64,000 bases of DNA. Source: Rhinopomastus cyanomelas. Taxonomy: Eukaryota; Chordata; Aves; Bucerotiformes; Rhinopomastidae. The notes below the pieces were generated by a model that was not told the DNA's origin, did not search any database, and was given only the letters and a program-made list of their open reading frames with translations. Every line of letters begins with the position of its first letter. Position 1 is the first letter of the stretch. The stretch spans positions 180,963-244,962 of the forward strand of contig VXBP01009035.1 of assembly GCA_013400115.1 (NCBI GenBank). The letters run 5' to 3'. Of this stretch, positions 22,231-34,280 are shown in pieces. The position numbers were made by a program, and so were the translations under genes.

Positions 22231-23639
22231 TATCAGTGGACCTATACTTGAAGGGATCTGGAAGGAGAGGAGAGAACAAAAGGATGCTGTTGGAACCACT
22301 TATTTTTTCATCAATCTCTTCTCTGAGTGCTTACAAGAGCATTTCATTTCCCTCCACACATTTAGTAACAAACAGCTCACAGCATCACAGAGATGCCACA
22401 AGTTAAGCAGCAAATGTATAACCTCGTGTTCACGACCAAGTAAAGCTGTCGTTTGCAGAAACAATTAAGTCATCCTGTTCCCTGGGAGGTGTGGGGGTTA
22501 TGGGGTAGTCCTTCCTAAAACCTGTGAATTCAAAGAGGAAGCTGCTCATGTGTTCAGAATGAATATTCTATGTCAGTAATATTGAATTCACTTACAAGTT
22601 TCATGCCTGAATGTATTTTCTTTGTCTCGCAGCATTTGCAATCTAGCCACTACTCCTTACCATGTATACTGCTACCAGGCAGAAGAAATACAAGGAGTAT
22701 CCTGTGATGTGTTTCTCTCTTGTTGTCTGAACCTAAAGTATGCTCTTGAAGCCCTACCAGCAAGATGAATAAAGGACCAAAGAATCAGCCTTATCTCTAA
22801 GCCACATAAAACCTGACATCTGGGGCTACTTTAGACCTGAAGATTGGCCAGATGGAGAGAGGAGGATGCTGTGAAAAGTTTGTGGCATAATATGTGTTCG
22901 CAGCTCAATAGGAACTTTAATCTTCAGGAGCCACAAGACAAAGCTTCACAAGGCAATCTTCCTGAGACAGTATAATAATTCACAGATCCATGTGAAGAGT
23001 ATAGGTTCAAGCAGTATGGAATGTCACTTGCTGAACAAAACATGCACAAACAGAACGTATATGCTGCACTGTGGCACCACAAATCATCAAGCCCCTCGGC
23101 ATTTGCACCCTGTGTGACATACACGTTGGAATGCAAGAAGCACACGTGTTTATCTCTGCTTGCAAAGCCATAGATACACACACTGCAGCCATCTTGCTAC
23201 AAGTCAGGATAACTTTTGTGAAAGATTAAAGAATGGGGCTGAATTGGGTCAATAAGTAGGAAAAAAAAACTAGTCAGCACTTTAAGAAATGCTGGGTCTG
23301 TCATTTGACCTTGGAACAAGAACACGAACCTAACTTCCCTCACTGTCACAAAGCTGACCAACATCTCATGCTTAACTAAAATGAGTTACCTGGCCTTCCT
23401 GTAAGACTAAAGCTGCAGAAATGGCTCATAACCATGTAATCTGCTTTTATTCAATATAAACACAACTTTTTTGAGCTACTTGGATTGTGAACTGGAGTCC
23501 AAACTCAAGCAGAGCTCCTAAAGGCAAGGTAGATAAAAAGCTCTTTCCTTTTGGTGCCACTAAAGAGATGCATTAGGATTCTGTGTAGTCATATGTCTGC
23601 AGCTTCTGGAAGCCAGGACAGTTGGCTACGAAGGCTGGT
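22231..23639. other. No feature seen
   Basis: Single-copy sequence. Two overlapping minus frames at 22924-23192 are in different phases and have no domain. Confidence 0.5.
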
Positions 23640-24186
23640 CAGCAGTGTCTGTAGGAACAGGGAGGTGAAAGTGCTCCTGTACTCTGCACTCATGTGATTG
23701 CACCTTGAGTACTGGGTCTGGTTTTGGGTGTCACAGTATAAGAAGGACTGGAGTGGGGCCAGAGAAGGGCAAAGAGGCTGGGGAGAGGACTGGAAAACAA
23801 GCCCCTTCCCTTCCTCAGCTGTGGGAACTAGGGATATTTAGTCTAGAGATGAGGAGTCAGAGCAGACCTTATTGCTCCCTACGACTATCTAAAAGGAGAT
23901 TGTAGTGAGGCTGGTGTTGGTCTCTCCTCCCAAATTCCTGGGAGGATGAGGGGAAATGGCCTCAAGTGGTGTCAGGGGAGGTTTAGATTGGATCTTAGGA
24001 AGAAGTTCTTTCCTGAGAAAGTGGCTGGGCACTGGAACAGGCTGCCCAGGGAGGTGGTGGAGTCCCCATCCCTGGAGGGGTTTTAAAAACAAGTAGTTAG
24101 AGCACTTGAGGCCATGGTGTAGGGGTTAGGGATGAGAGTTGTACTTGATCCTGGAGGTCCTTTCCAGCCATGAGGATTCTATGATA
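23640..24186 (+). mobile_element. CR1 LINE 3' fragment (older group, about 550 bp)
   Basis: CCTTGAGTACTGGGTCTGG, GGCACTGGAACAGGCTGCCC and TCCATCCCTGGAGG-like words end in TGAGGATTCTATGAT. Diverged from the young copies. Confidence 0.88.
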
Positions 24187-25304
24187 GAGATCCCAGCTAG
24201 TATTGGGAACAGAAACAGAGGTAGCAATATCAGAAAATTTCAGAAAGACAAACTTCATGTATCTAAGCCTCTTGAGATCACAGTTTGCCTGACAAAAAAA
24301 GTATTTAAAACCCCAAAACATACACAGCACAATTACAAAGCCAAGTGAAAACATCCTATCTAAAAATCCCACAGAAAGTGACACAAGATTCATGTTATCA
24401 ACCAGATATCAGAACATACAGCAACTTTTAAACTCACATTGTCATCTGGAGAGCCATATAGATGTACTGCAAGCCAGAACAGGCCCCTTTAAATTATTAA
24501 TTGTAGTTGCTTAATATCTGTGAATAAGAAAAATTGTTAAAATGTACTATTAGAGACATATTAAAACAATAAAATACATCAAGTGCTCTGTACTTCACCA
24601 AGCCCTTTGCACCAAGCCCTACAAGTATCTTTAAGTACAACCACCCTTTTTTGCCCAATTCAGTATTGGTGATATTGATTTCCCAAAAGGCCCCCTTTGT
24701 CAGCGCGTGCTCACGGACGAGCATCACATTCATTCTCACAACAGTAGTAGAGAGGTCCCAGATGTCAGCTGTAACCATTGTTGACGTCGCTGAGTTGAGA
24801 GCAAAAAGCCTGTAGGTTTGTAAATGAACCGAACCACTGCAAACTCTTGTTACACACGGGGCAAACCCTGGGAGCACTGGGATGTGGAATGGTTTTTAGT
24901 CCCAGTGCACACAGAACGTACAAAACAGGTCGGTGTCTTTGTTGACTGTGTTTCAAAAGGTTGTTTGCAACTGTACAGTAGTGACTTCACCTGTTAGCAG
25001 GATATGAAGCAAATTCCTAAGAGAAAGACAAGCAAAGACTGCTATTTGTTCATGTGCTTGAGAACATCTGTTTCTCAACATCCTGTTGTAAGGCTGTGAC
25101 TCACAGGTCTATTATAAGAGAGAAGCATTTCAGGGCTTTTCTCTCGATCACACCAAATGGTTGTCTATGAAGAACTCTTACAGTGTTGTGCAAATACATA
25201 AGCAGATGGAGTAATTGCCTTGAAGGACAATAATCCATACAACACAGTACAGTAATCCACAGCACCATAGATCACTGGGTAGCTTTTAAAATATTTTGAC
25301 AATT
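24187..25304. other. No feature seen
   Basis: Single-copy sequence. The 126-codon minus frame 24497-24877 has no recognisable domain. Confidence 0.5.
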
Positions 25305-25387
25305 TGGTGAGCCTGCTGTGGCAGGGGGATTGGACTAGATGATCTTTCGAGGTCCCTTCCAATCCCTAATGTTCTGTGATTCTGTAA
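25305..25387 (+). mobile_element. CR1 LINE 3' tail (young)
   Basis: CCTGCTGTGGCAGGGGGATT to AATGTTCTGTGATTCTGTAA. Confidence 0.93.
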
Positions 25388-25447
25388 TTCCACTTTAGTG
25401 CAGTTCTCTGAGTTCCTACTAATTATTACATAAACAAAAAGTGAACT

Positions 25448-25838
25448 AATCATAGAATCCTAGACTCATTAGGTATTGAAAGATCTCGAAAGACCATCTA
25501 GTCCAATCCCCCTGACACAGCAGGACCTCCTAGACAAAGTCACACAGCAATATATCCAGGTGGATCATAAGCCTCTCCAGTGTGCTCTGTCACCCTCACT
25601 GTGAAGAAGTTGCTTCTCATATTGATGTGGAACCTCCTATGTTCCAGCTCACACCCATTGCCCCTCATCCTATCACTAGATTAATTTGAGAAGAGCCTGA
25701 CTCCATTGTCCTGACACCCACCCTTCACATATTTATAGACATCAATCAGGTCACCACTCAGTCTCTTCTCCAAGCTCAAGAGACCCAGATCCCTCAGCCT
25801 CTCCTCATAAGGTGCTCCACTTTCTTCATCATCCTCAC
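25448..25838 (-). mobile_element. CR1 LINE 3' fragment (young)
   Basis: AATCATAGAATCCTAGACTC to CCTCATAAGGTGCTCCAC. Lies tail to tail with 25305-25387, about 60 bp apart. Confidence 0.94.
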
Positions 25839-25866
25839 TGATGCTTTAAACTTCTTTATCAAGTAG

Positions 25867-26081
25867 TCACAGCATCACATAATGTTAGAGATTGGAAGGG
25901 ATCTTGGAAGATCTAGTCCAATCCCCCTGACACAGCAGGATCACCTAGACCAAGTCACACAGGAACATGTCCAAGCTGGTTTTAAACATCTCCAGAGGAG
26001 GAGACTCCACAACCCCCCCAGGCAGCCTGTTCCAGTGCTCTTTCACCCTTACCATGAAGACGTTTATTCTCATATTCATGA
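25867..26081 (-). mobile_element. CR1 LINE 3' fragment (young)
   Basis: GTCACAGCATCACATAATG to the TTATTCTCATATTCATGAG region. A second minus copy directly after 25448-25838. Confidence 0.93.
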
Positions 26082-27871
26082 GTCCTCATCAGTAAAAGTA
26101 AATCCTCTTGGAATATAGAGAAGGCTGGTGGGTTGTTTTTTTTTTTTACACACCCTTATTAAACTTGAGTCTTTAATTTTTTTATAATGATACTAAACAG
26201 TCTACTCAAATAAGGAAAGAGCCTTTCTCAGTTGTTTGTCCTCTGTGCTTCCTACATTTCAAGTTCTAAAGGTTTTAACAGCACCCTGATGGTGCCAAAC
26301 TGATTTCAGATAAGTCAAAAGAACCAGCACACTGTTTGCCTTTTTAGATCTATCTTTTCAATGATTAATAAATGTGTAAGGTGTGTATTAAATGTGAAAA
26401 ATAAAGCTTTAGCAAAGAGATATCCAGGTGTTACTATGGTACTTTGAACACCTCTAATGGAAGTATAATACTATTTACCATTATTGAGCAGCTATCACCT
26501 TGCTTCTGCAAAAATCCTCCCCCTTTCATAATATTAATAACAATAAAGCATGTCTGTGAGTCCTGTATTTGCTAATTAGTAACTAGGTGAAAGGAAATTC
26601 CATTAAATTTTGGCTAGACCTATGATTTGATATCAAATGAAACCTTCTAGGAAAAATGCAATTACAACAACTGCAATTCTTCATGTGTTCAATATAATGT
26701 GCTCTGATTAAAATATAATAAGTACCCATAAGAGCACAGCAGCTCTGTAGAGTCGGTGTACTGGGTTAATTATGTAGTGTGAGCAACGGGAAAACAACAG
26801 CTCTGTGTCCTGGGGTGTATTTTCTGTATAGGAGAACACTCCAACAAATACATTTATCCATTCCTTTGTCTATCTGTTAGGCTGAGCAGGAATTCAGTTT
26901 CTTATCCCCAGCAGTGATGTCTCAGTGTGCATGATGGATGGTCCACGTGTTCCCAGCTGTGTCAACTCCAGCAGACTCTCTACAGGCACTGCCTTCAGTG
27001 GGCCAACCATGGATGGACCAATGCCACAGCCTCCAGCTGTGCTGTGGTGCATGCCCTCCACTATCCTTCTCATCAGTCTGACTCTCTGGGTGCAAAAAAA
27101 TTAGTGTTTTCTTTTGAAGGAAGAAGTGATTCAACGAGAAGGGCATAAGGAATGTACTCCAAGGGTTTCCAGTGGAACGCAGCTCCTCAAAACACAAGGA
27201 CATTGCTCTGCCCAGCCAGGAGACTGCTGTCAGCAATGATGACAGAAGAATAAAAGGAATGTGGAAGGAAAGACATTGAAATTTAAGAACAGCAGCAAGA
27301 ACTCCCACATGAGATCCTAAAAACCTGGCTTCAGTATAATTATTTCATTTTCAGAAACAGAAGTAGAACTGACAACTAACTCATTGCATGAGAAAAGTTT
27401 TTAAAGTTTAAATTACAAATTCCACAGTCCAAGGAAATAAAAAGGCATTTGCAGTTCTCACATCAATAACTTACAGCTATATGAACCCCATATTCACGAT
27501 TTAGATCACACACTTCTCAACTTGCAGGAGAATATCTCCACATCATCTTTCCCTTCCTTGTAACTGCATTGCTGAGCCTCCTCAGCTCTGCTGGCTAAAC
27601 TAATTAAACACACAATGAAAGAATGAAGATTAAAGGTACAGAAGTAAAATGAGACTGCAGTTTCTTATCCTAATAAAATACTGTTCAGTGTAACGCTTTT
27701 ATTTGAAGTTCATCTTCAACTTATCAGTTTCACAGTTCTTGGTTCAGGGTATGTATGTGCACTAATATTTTGTATTTATAGGACTGACTATGCATAGTGT
27801 CTCTTGTCTGACCTGCCATCTGCAGAGCTGAATGGCTGGTTGTTTTACAGGCAGTGAATTAAACTACCTGT
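26082..27871. other. No gene seen; AT-rich block 26300-26790
   Basis: 1.8 kb without CR1. 26300-26790 is unusually rich in TAATTA, ATTAATA and ATTAAA words with few repeats, so it may be regulatory. The 128-codon minus frame 26922-27308 has no domain and overlaps a plus frame. Confidence 0.45.
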
Positions 27872-28242
27872 AGAATCATAGAATCACTAGGGACTGGAAG
27901 GGACCTCGAAAGATCATCTAGTCCAACCCCCTGACACAGCAGGATCATCTAGACCAAGTCACACAGGAACATGTCCAGGTGGGTTTTAAACATCACCTGA
28001 GAAGGAGACTCCACAATCCCCTGGGCAGCCTGTTCCAGTGTTCTGTCACCCTAAGTTGGAAGAAGTTCCTTCTCATATTTATATGGAACCTCCCATGTTC
28101 CAGCTCATACCCATTCCCCCTTGTCCTATCACTAGATGATATCAAGAGCCTGGCTCCATCCTCCTGACACCCACCCTTCGCACATTTATAGACATTAATG
28201 ATGTCACCCCTCAGTCTCCTCTTCTCCAAGCTAAAGAGACCT
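27872..28242 (-). mobile_element. CR1 LINE 3' fragment (young)
   Basis: AGAATCATAGAATCACTAGG to CTTCTCCAAGCTAAAGAGACC. The minus frame reads RTRGNGYELEHGRFHINMRR. Confidence 0.95.
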
Positions 28243-28994
28243 GTGACTGTTCTCCTTACCTGCCATTCCCCACTAGATCTGGGGCCAGACAGACAAGAAA
28301 TTAAACTGCAAAACATGCTACTCCCTGACCCTGAGGTTAGGACTATCATAAGCATTGACTGGAAGTGGCTACAAATAGCTCTCATCATGCCCTCACTTTC
28401 CATTGGAAATCTAGTGATGACAGAGGCAGTGAGTGGAAGCCCTCGCAAAGGTCATGGATTTACACTGACTGAATTTGCTTCTTACAACAGCATTGCAGCA
28501 GCTGTGGAGCAGGTTTTTTCCTCCAAAAATCTTTTAAGATATTTTGCACATGCAACCACAAACGACGCTAGACTGTGTAACTGGAAAGCTGTAAATCTAA
28601 GGTCCCTTGTTGCTTCCACTGCCCAATATATAAAACCCAAAACTCCACCACCGCAGCACAACCGCTTCAGTTCTAGAAGAACAGAGGCTGAGCTCCCAGT
28701 GGAAAGAAGCAATATCAGCAAAATAATGTCATTTCTAAGGGGTGAAAGTGAACATCATCACTCAGCATTGGAAGGCTACCAACTTGTCCAGGCCACCAAG
28801 GGCTTCCCAAATTTGCAAATGGCAGCTCCTCCAGCCAAGGGGACAAAGTCTGACTGCAGACATCTTCACATGGCACTGAAATTTGCAGGACAGTCAAGAA
28901 CTTGATTCATGCAGGTTCCTTTTACCTGTAGTCTACCCCTGTCTTGTGCAGTTCATATTTGGTGACTAAAATTTATTACTGAAGTCCACTATCA
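28243..28994. other. Unexplained open reading frame region
   Basis: A plus-strand frame at 28198-28905 (235 codons) starts inside antisense CR1 and continues through about 660 bp of single-copy DNA. The product has no signal peptide, membrane segment or family motif that I recognise. Its start within CR1 argues against a host gene; a 3' exon-like part remains possible. Confidence 0.35.
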
Positions 28995-29145
28995 AATCCA
29001 GTATCTCCTCTTCTGGAGACTTTCAAAACCCACCTGGGCACATTCCAGTGCAGCCTACCCCAGCTGATCCTGCCTTTGCTGGGAGGGATGGACTAGACCA
29101 TCTCCAGAGGTCCCTTCCAATCCCTACCATTCCGTGATTCTACGA
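28995..29145 (+). mobile_element. CR1 LINE 3' fragment (older)
   Basis: TCTCCTCTTCTGGAGACTTTC, GGGATGGACTAGACCATC, CCATTCCGTGATTCTACGAG. Confidence 0.85.
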
Positions 29146-29944
29146 GAACAGTGCATCAAAAATAATTCAATTTCAGGATTGAGTTCAGCTGTTTCTATGA
29201 GACCTAAATAATGTCTTCCCTAAGCATTACCTGCCCAAGTAACTTTTAAAATCCCTAATTATACGGATCAGATCCCCACTGAAGTCCTTGGTATAAACAC
29301 ATCTCATCCTAAAAAACAGGATAGATCAGCCCCAACATAACTTTGTCCACAGACATCACGTCGGTTCAAACGTGCACATTTATCTTTAGATTAACTGGCA
29401 AGTTCTGTTTTACCTTTGAAGGCTGCTGCTTCTGTTTTAGCCTTAAGGACACACATTTTTCCCTGGAAGTTAGCCCACATTTTCTAACACTTTTAGTTTG
29501 TTTAATGAAAGATATTGCCTAAACCTACGAACCTCCCTTTCAATATGTTCTTTGACTGCCATGCCTACAGCAATACTATGGATGTTTTTCTCTCAACTGA
29601 TTATAAAGGGACTTTAAGGTGATTAAGTTAACGAGAAAGTTATGGATGTTTGAAGATGAATGAAATTTAACTTTGGCTACATGACCTCTGAATCTAAAGT
29701 AGACAATATATAACAGTTTGGTGACAGATGCCACGATCCTGCCCATTCACAGAGAACTTGTGAGATTCTTGCATCCCTCTGCGACTTCATGCCGTCCTCC
29801 AATGCCCATCTGTGCCACTGAGTTTCATTTCACTTTCCAAAAAGGTACTTAAAGCAAAGCAAGCAGCCTTCTACCTTTCCACTTTCAGGCAGACAGGCTG
29901 TTCTGTGTTTTATTCACAGCCATGCACTGGCATCTCTGCTTCAG
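29146..29944. other. No feature seen
   Basis: AT-rich single-copy sequence. Confidence 0.5.
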
Positions 29945-30397
29945 AGAGTCCAGCACAGAGGCACAAAGATGACAAAGGGAGTGGAGCATCTCCCTGGTGA
30001 TGAAAGGCTGAAGGAGCTGGGTCTTCTTAGCTGGGAAAAAGGAGACTGAGGGGTGACCCTGTTAATGTTTATAAATATGAACAGGGTGGGTGTCAGGAGG
30101 ATGGAGCCAGGCTCTGCTCAGTGTCATCTAATGACAGGACAAGGGGCAATGGGTGTTAGCTGGAACAGAGGAGGTTCCACACAAATATGAGAAGGAATTT
30201 CATCCCATTGAGTGTGACAGAGCACTGGAATGGGCTGCCCAGGTAGGTTGTGGAGTCTCCTTCTCTGGAGATGTTTAAAACCAGCCTGGACATGTTCATA
30301 TGTGACTTGGTCTAGGTGATTCTGCTTTGTCAGTGGGATTGGACTCAATGATCTTTCGAGTTCCTTCTAACCCCTAATGTTCTGCGATTCTGTGACC
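29945..30397 (+). mobile_element. CR1 LINE 3' fragment (young)
   Basis: AGAGTCCAGCACAGAGGCAC to TGTTCTGCGATTCTGTGA, about 450 bp. Confidence 0.95.
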
Positions 30398-32538
30398 ACC
30401 AGAAAACAAGTAGATTTCATGACCTACATCTACAGGGCAGACAAATGAAATAACACAGCCAGCAACAGAACACACAAATGGAACAGTAAACCCACCCACT
30501 GCAACAGAAAGCAAACCAAGCCAGAAATCCAACAACAGAGAAACCGACCACAGCCCATGTGCTGTCACAGCCATACAACAACCACCAAGGGGAAGAGCTG
30601 AGAAATGCTGCTGCAGTTCAAAAACCACCAATATTTTCAAGTGCATGGATTTGTGCTTTCATGAAGAGAAAAGGTGCATTTTGCTCTAAGAGGGTGGTTG
30701 TACCCCTCTCTGTTTGACTGACATGTTCTTTCTGCAGGTCTCTAACGTAAAAAACCCCAAGGATCAATAGGATCTCCCCTTGTATTTTTCTCAGAATATG
30801 TGGTGGCATTTGTGACAGAGTTTCTAGTTTCTGTGCACTACCTCACTTAACCTTTTCTTCCTTCTGTCTGCAGTAACAGAGTTAATAAACCCTTTGCCAT
30901 TTTCCCTAAGCTACACATTGCCTGGCAAATTCTAGCCAAAATCTCATTGAGACCTAACTGCTTTGTTTTCTTTTTCTTTATCTTCAGTTGCGGACTTGAA
31001 CCCACCACAAATGCATAACCCAGTACCTCACCTGGTCCAGTTCATCCCATGCCACTGTCACTGGGAGACACAACTTGAGGAAAGATGGTAAAAAAATAAT
31101 CAGTAGGGTCCTTCCAAAACAGGGAACAACCTGCAAAGCAAATCCACACACAAACAGACTCACAACTCTCTCTACAAGTGGACCCTGCTTTTATACTGAA
31201 AGGGTCAACAAGGAGGGTCACTCAGAACCCAGGTGCAGCCACTCAGGGTGGGTAAGGCCCCTCATGAACTTCTCATGAGCCCAGCCTTCCCTCTGGAGTG
31301 GTCCTCTTGCAACTGAGGGGGCCACCCCTCACATCAAGGTCTTGTACAGCCTGTGTCCCAACTGCTCAATGCCTGGTGGGTTGCAGTCAGCAGCAGAGAT
31401 AAAGGTTCTTCTTAGTGGCAAACACAAGGGCCAGTCCACTGCTGCCTTTGATTGTGGTAGAAGTTGCCTGGTCAGCCTTGGTCCTTCCACCAGGTTGTGA
31501 CATTCAGCCACGTGTCAGCTTTAACTCTCAGCACTTCATCCGGTTCAGAAGAACATAAGGATTTCAAAGAACGATTTTAAAAAGAATTATATTGGAAAAT
31601 TATTTATGGAATAAAGTGAATTAAAGAAAAACGTGTAACAGACCTCACGAGAGAATTACATGCAGCTGAATCTCACAAGCAACAGGGAAAAAATGTTAAT
31701 GAAACTTTCACAAGTTGGAAAATGTTCAGTAGCACCAGCAGATGCAAAGACTAAGTATTGTTCAAGCTTTAGACTTCAGTCATGAAGAGCCTTTGGTCTG
31801 CAACTCAGCACAAACACGGGTCAATGTCAGAGTGACTTTGCAGAAGGTCGACGCCCTTCTTGTTGTGTGTAATCACCAAAAGAAAGATGTTCCTATGGCC
31901 AATGGAAGCGCTTGATTTGTCATCCTGTCTTTGCCAAGTGAAAAGGAACCTTCAGCCTGGTGTTTATACCCTGCAGTTACCAGAAGCAGACTGATCTGAC
32001 TATGCAAATCCTTCTAGTTGTGAATGTGAGGAGTTTGATGCTTGTGCAGACACTTGTCTGTGACTACTTTTCTTGGTTCCTCTCTTTTTGGGGAAGATGA
32101 ATCAAGATTCTTTGGGTCTAATCTAGACTAGAAGCATTGAACTTACAAAGTCTAAATGCCTAAAAGCCCAGTTTCTCAATCACCTAGTTGTAACTAGCGT
32201 TGGCAGCTAGTCTTCTTGTTTAACCTGACATGAAGATTTTAGGCTGCCTACAGCCCCAAAACAATTTCGTCCAGTGGAAGGGAGAAGGTAAGAGAGGAGA
32301 TAGAAGGAATAAAGGATAGTGTGCTGCCCCAGAAAGTCCTCTCAGTCCTCAGAGGAGTAGGGTCACACCAGAAGTCTATAAACTGAGCTCAGTTCTTCCA
32401 AGCATAGCATTGGTGGCCTTGTGTACCAGCAACACAGGACAAGAACGAAAAGCAATGAGTGGCTGGCAAGGCCAGGTAAGACCGAGTACATAGACCAGGC
32501 TGATAGAGTGAAAAACTGTACCTGCAGGCGTGGGTGAC
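30398..32538. other. No gene seen; possible unclassified repeat at 30860-31560
   Basis: 30860-31560 is more GC-rich than its flanks. It has a TTAATAAACC signal-like word near 30883 and a TTTTATAC TATA-like word near 31191, which could be an old LTR, but no terminal repeats or primer site are evident. 31560-32330 is plain AT-rich DNA. Confidence 0.3.
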
Positions 32539-33020
32539 TCACAGAATCACAGAATATTAGGGATGGGAAGGGACCTCGAAAGGTCATCCAGTCCAATCCC
32601 CCTGCCACAGCAGGATCACCTAGACCAAGTCACACAGGAACACATCCAGGTGGGTCTTAAATGTCTCCAGTGAAGGAGATTCCACAAATCCCATGGGCAG
32701 CCTGTTCCAGGGCTTCATTACCCTCACAGTAAGGAAACTTTTTCTTATTTCTAAATGAAATTTCCTGTGTTTCAGCTTGTACCCATTGCTCCTGGTCCTG
32801 TCACTGGGCACAACTGGAAACAAGTCTGGCACCATCCTCCCTACAGCCACCCTGCAGGTATTTATAGACATGGATCAGGTCTCCTCTCAGTCTTTTCCTC
32901 TCCAAGCTAAACAGTCCCTGCTCTCTCAACCCTTCCTTATAAAAGAAATGCTCCAGGCCCCCAGTCATCTTCGTTGCCCTCCACTGGACTCTCTCCAGTA
33001 GTTGCCCATCTCTCATGAAC
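32539..33020 (-). mobile_element. CR1 LINE 3' fragment
   Basis: AATCACAGAATATTAGGGATG through CACTGGACTCTCTCCAGTAG. Its minus frames include DRTRSNGYKLKHRKFHLEIRK, a somewhat diverged C-terminal sequence. Confidence 0.94.
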
Positions 33021-33560
33021 TGAGGAATGAGATATGTCACCTTTTCTTCTCTGCCACACATGCTTAGTTTCTGGGGTAGAGGAGATCACACGTCCTCAGG
33101 GCAGTATGGCTGTAGATATATGTGCTATCAGGGCAAAGCCAAAAGTAAAATGATCCTGTTTATCTTGGACCAGGACAGTAGATATGAGAAATTAATAGAA
33201 ATTAATGGCCTTGAACTTTGCCGTAACTTTCAACATTTATGTTCTCTATAAATCAGTACTAAAAGGGGTATTTTTTTATTTCATTGTAAAATGTGATTTG
33301 CAATGTGAAATGAATGAGTCACAGACCTGGCTCACTAAAGTAAATTCTGTATTAGCACAGACACTCTTATCTGAAAGCACTTAGTGTCTACCATGTCCTA
33401 CTTAGATCATAATGGAGAGATGAGCAAAAGGAGACCATATACCAGGTTGATACGCGACTGCCTCACCACCTTATTTGCCACCTTGCTGTCAAGTTTCTTT
33501 AAACTATTAGAAAATACAAGTGTTTCAGATATTTGTAGTAACTATTTTGAGAGTGATTCA
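33021..33560. other. No feature seen
   Basis: AT-rich single-copy sequence. Confidence 0.5.
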
Positions 33561-34077
33561 GGTGCGAGACCCCATCTGGAGTATTGTGTCCGGTTCTGGG
33601 CCCCTCAGTTCAAGAAGGACACAGAGCTGCTGGAGAGAGTCCAGTGTGGAGCAAGAAGGAAGATGAAGGGAGTGCGGCACCTCCCTTATGAGGAGAGGCT
33701 GAGCGAGCTGGGTCTCTTGAGCTTGGAGGAGACTGAGGGGTGACCTTATGAATGTCTATATATATGTGAAGGGTGGGTGTCAGGGAGATGAAGCCAGGCT
33801 CTTCTCAGTGTCATCTAGTGGTAGGACAAGGGGCAATGGGTGTGAACTGGAACATAGGAGTTTCCATATAAATATGAGAAGGAACTTTCCAGTGAGGGTG
33901 ACAGAGCACTGGAAGGGGCTGCCCATGGTGGGTTGTGGAGTCTCCTTCTTTGGAACCCACCTGGATGTGTTCCTGTGCGACTTGGTCTAAGTGATCCTGC
34001 TGTGTCAGGGGGACTGGACTAGATGATCTTTCGAGGTCCCTTTCAATCCCTAATGATTCTATGATTGATTCTATGAC
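33561..34077 (+). mobile_element. CR1 LINE 3' fragment (young, about 515 bp)
   Basis: The frame reads ARPHLEYCVRFWAPQFKKDT, LPYEERLSELGLLSLEETEG, then after a stop GRTRGNGCELEHRSFHINMRR. Ends in GATTCTATGATTGATTCTATGA, the duplicated tail unit. ORF2 is broken by a small deletion at the ETEG stop. Confidence 0.96.
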
Positions 34078-34112
34078 CAGTATCTCAGCTGTTCATCCAC
34101 ATTATTGCAAAA

Positions 34113-34280
34113 GTATCACAGTATCACAGTAATGATAAGGTTGGAAAAGACCTTAAAGATCATCCAGTCCAACCTAAATCCAAAAAAACATCTAGATCAT
34201 TTAGATCATGCCACTCAGCCCCTCATCCAGTAATGCAATGCCTGGAGTAAGAGTACCAACTACTGAGCCAAGACACCCTG
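34113..34280 (-). mobile_element. CR1 LINE 3' fragment (older)
   Basis: AGTATCACAGTAATGATAAGG, TTGGAAAAGACCTTAAAGATC, GCCACTCAGCCCCTCATCC. Confidence 0.75.
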
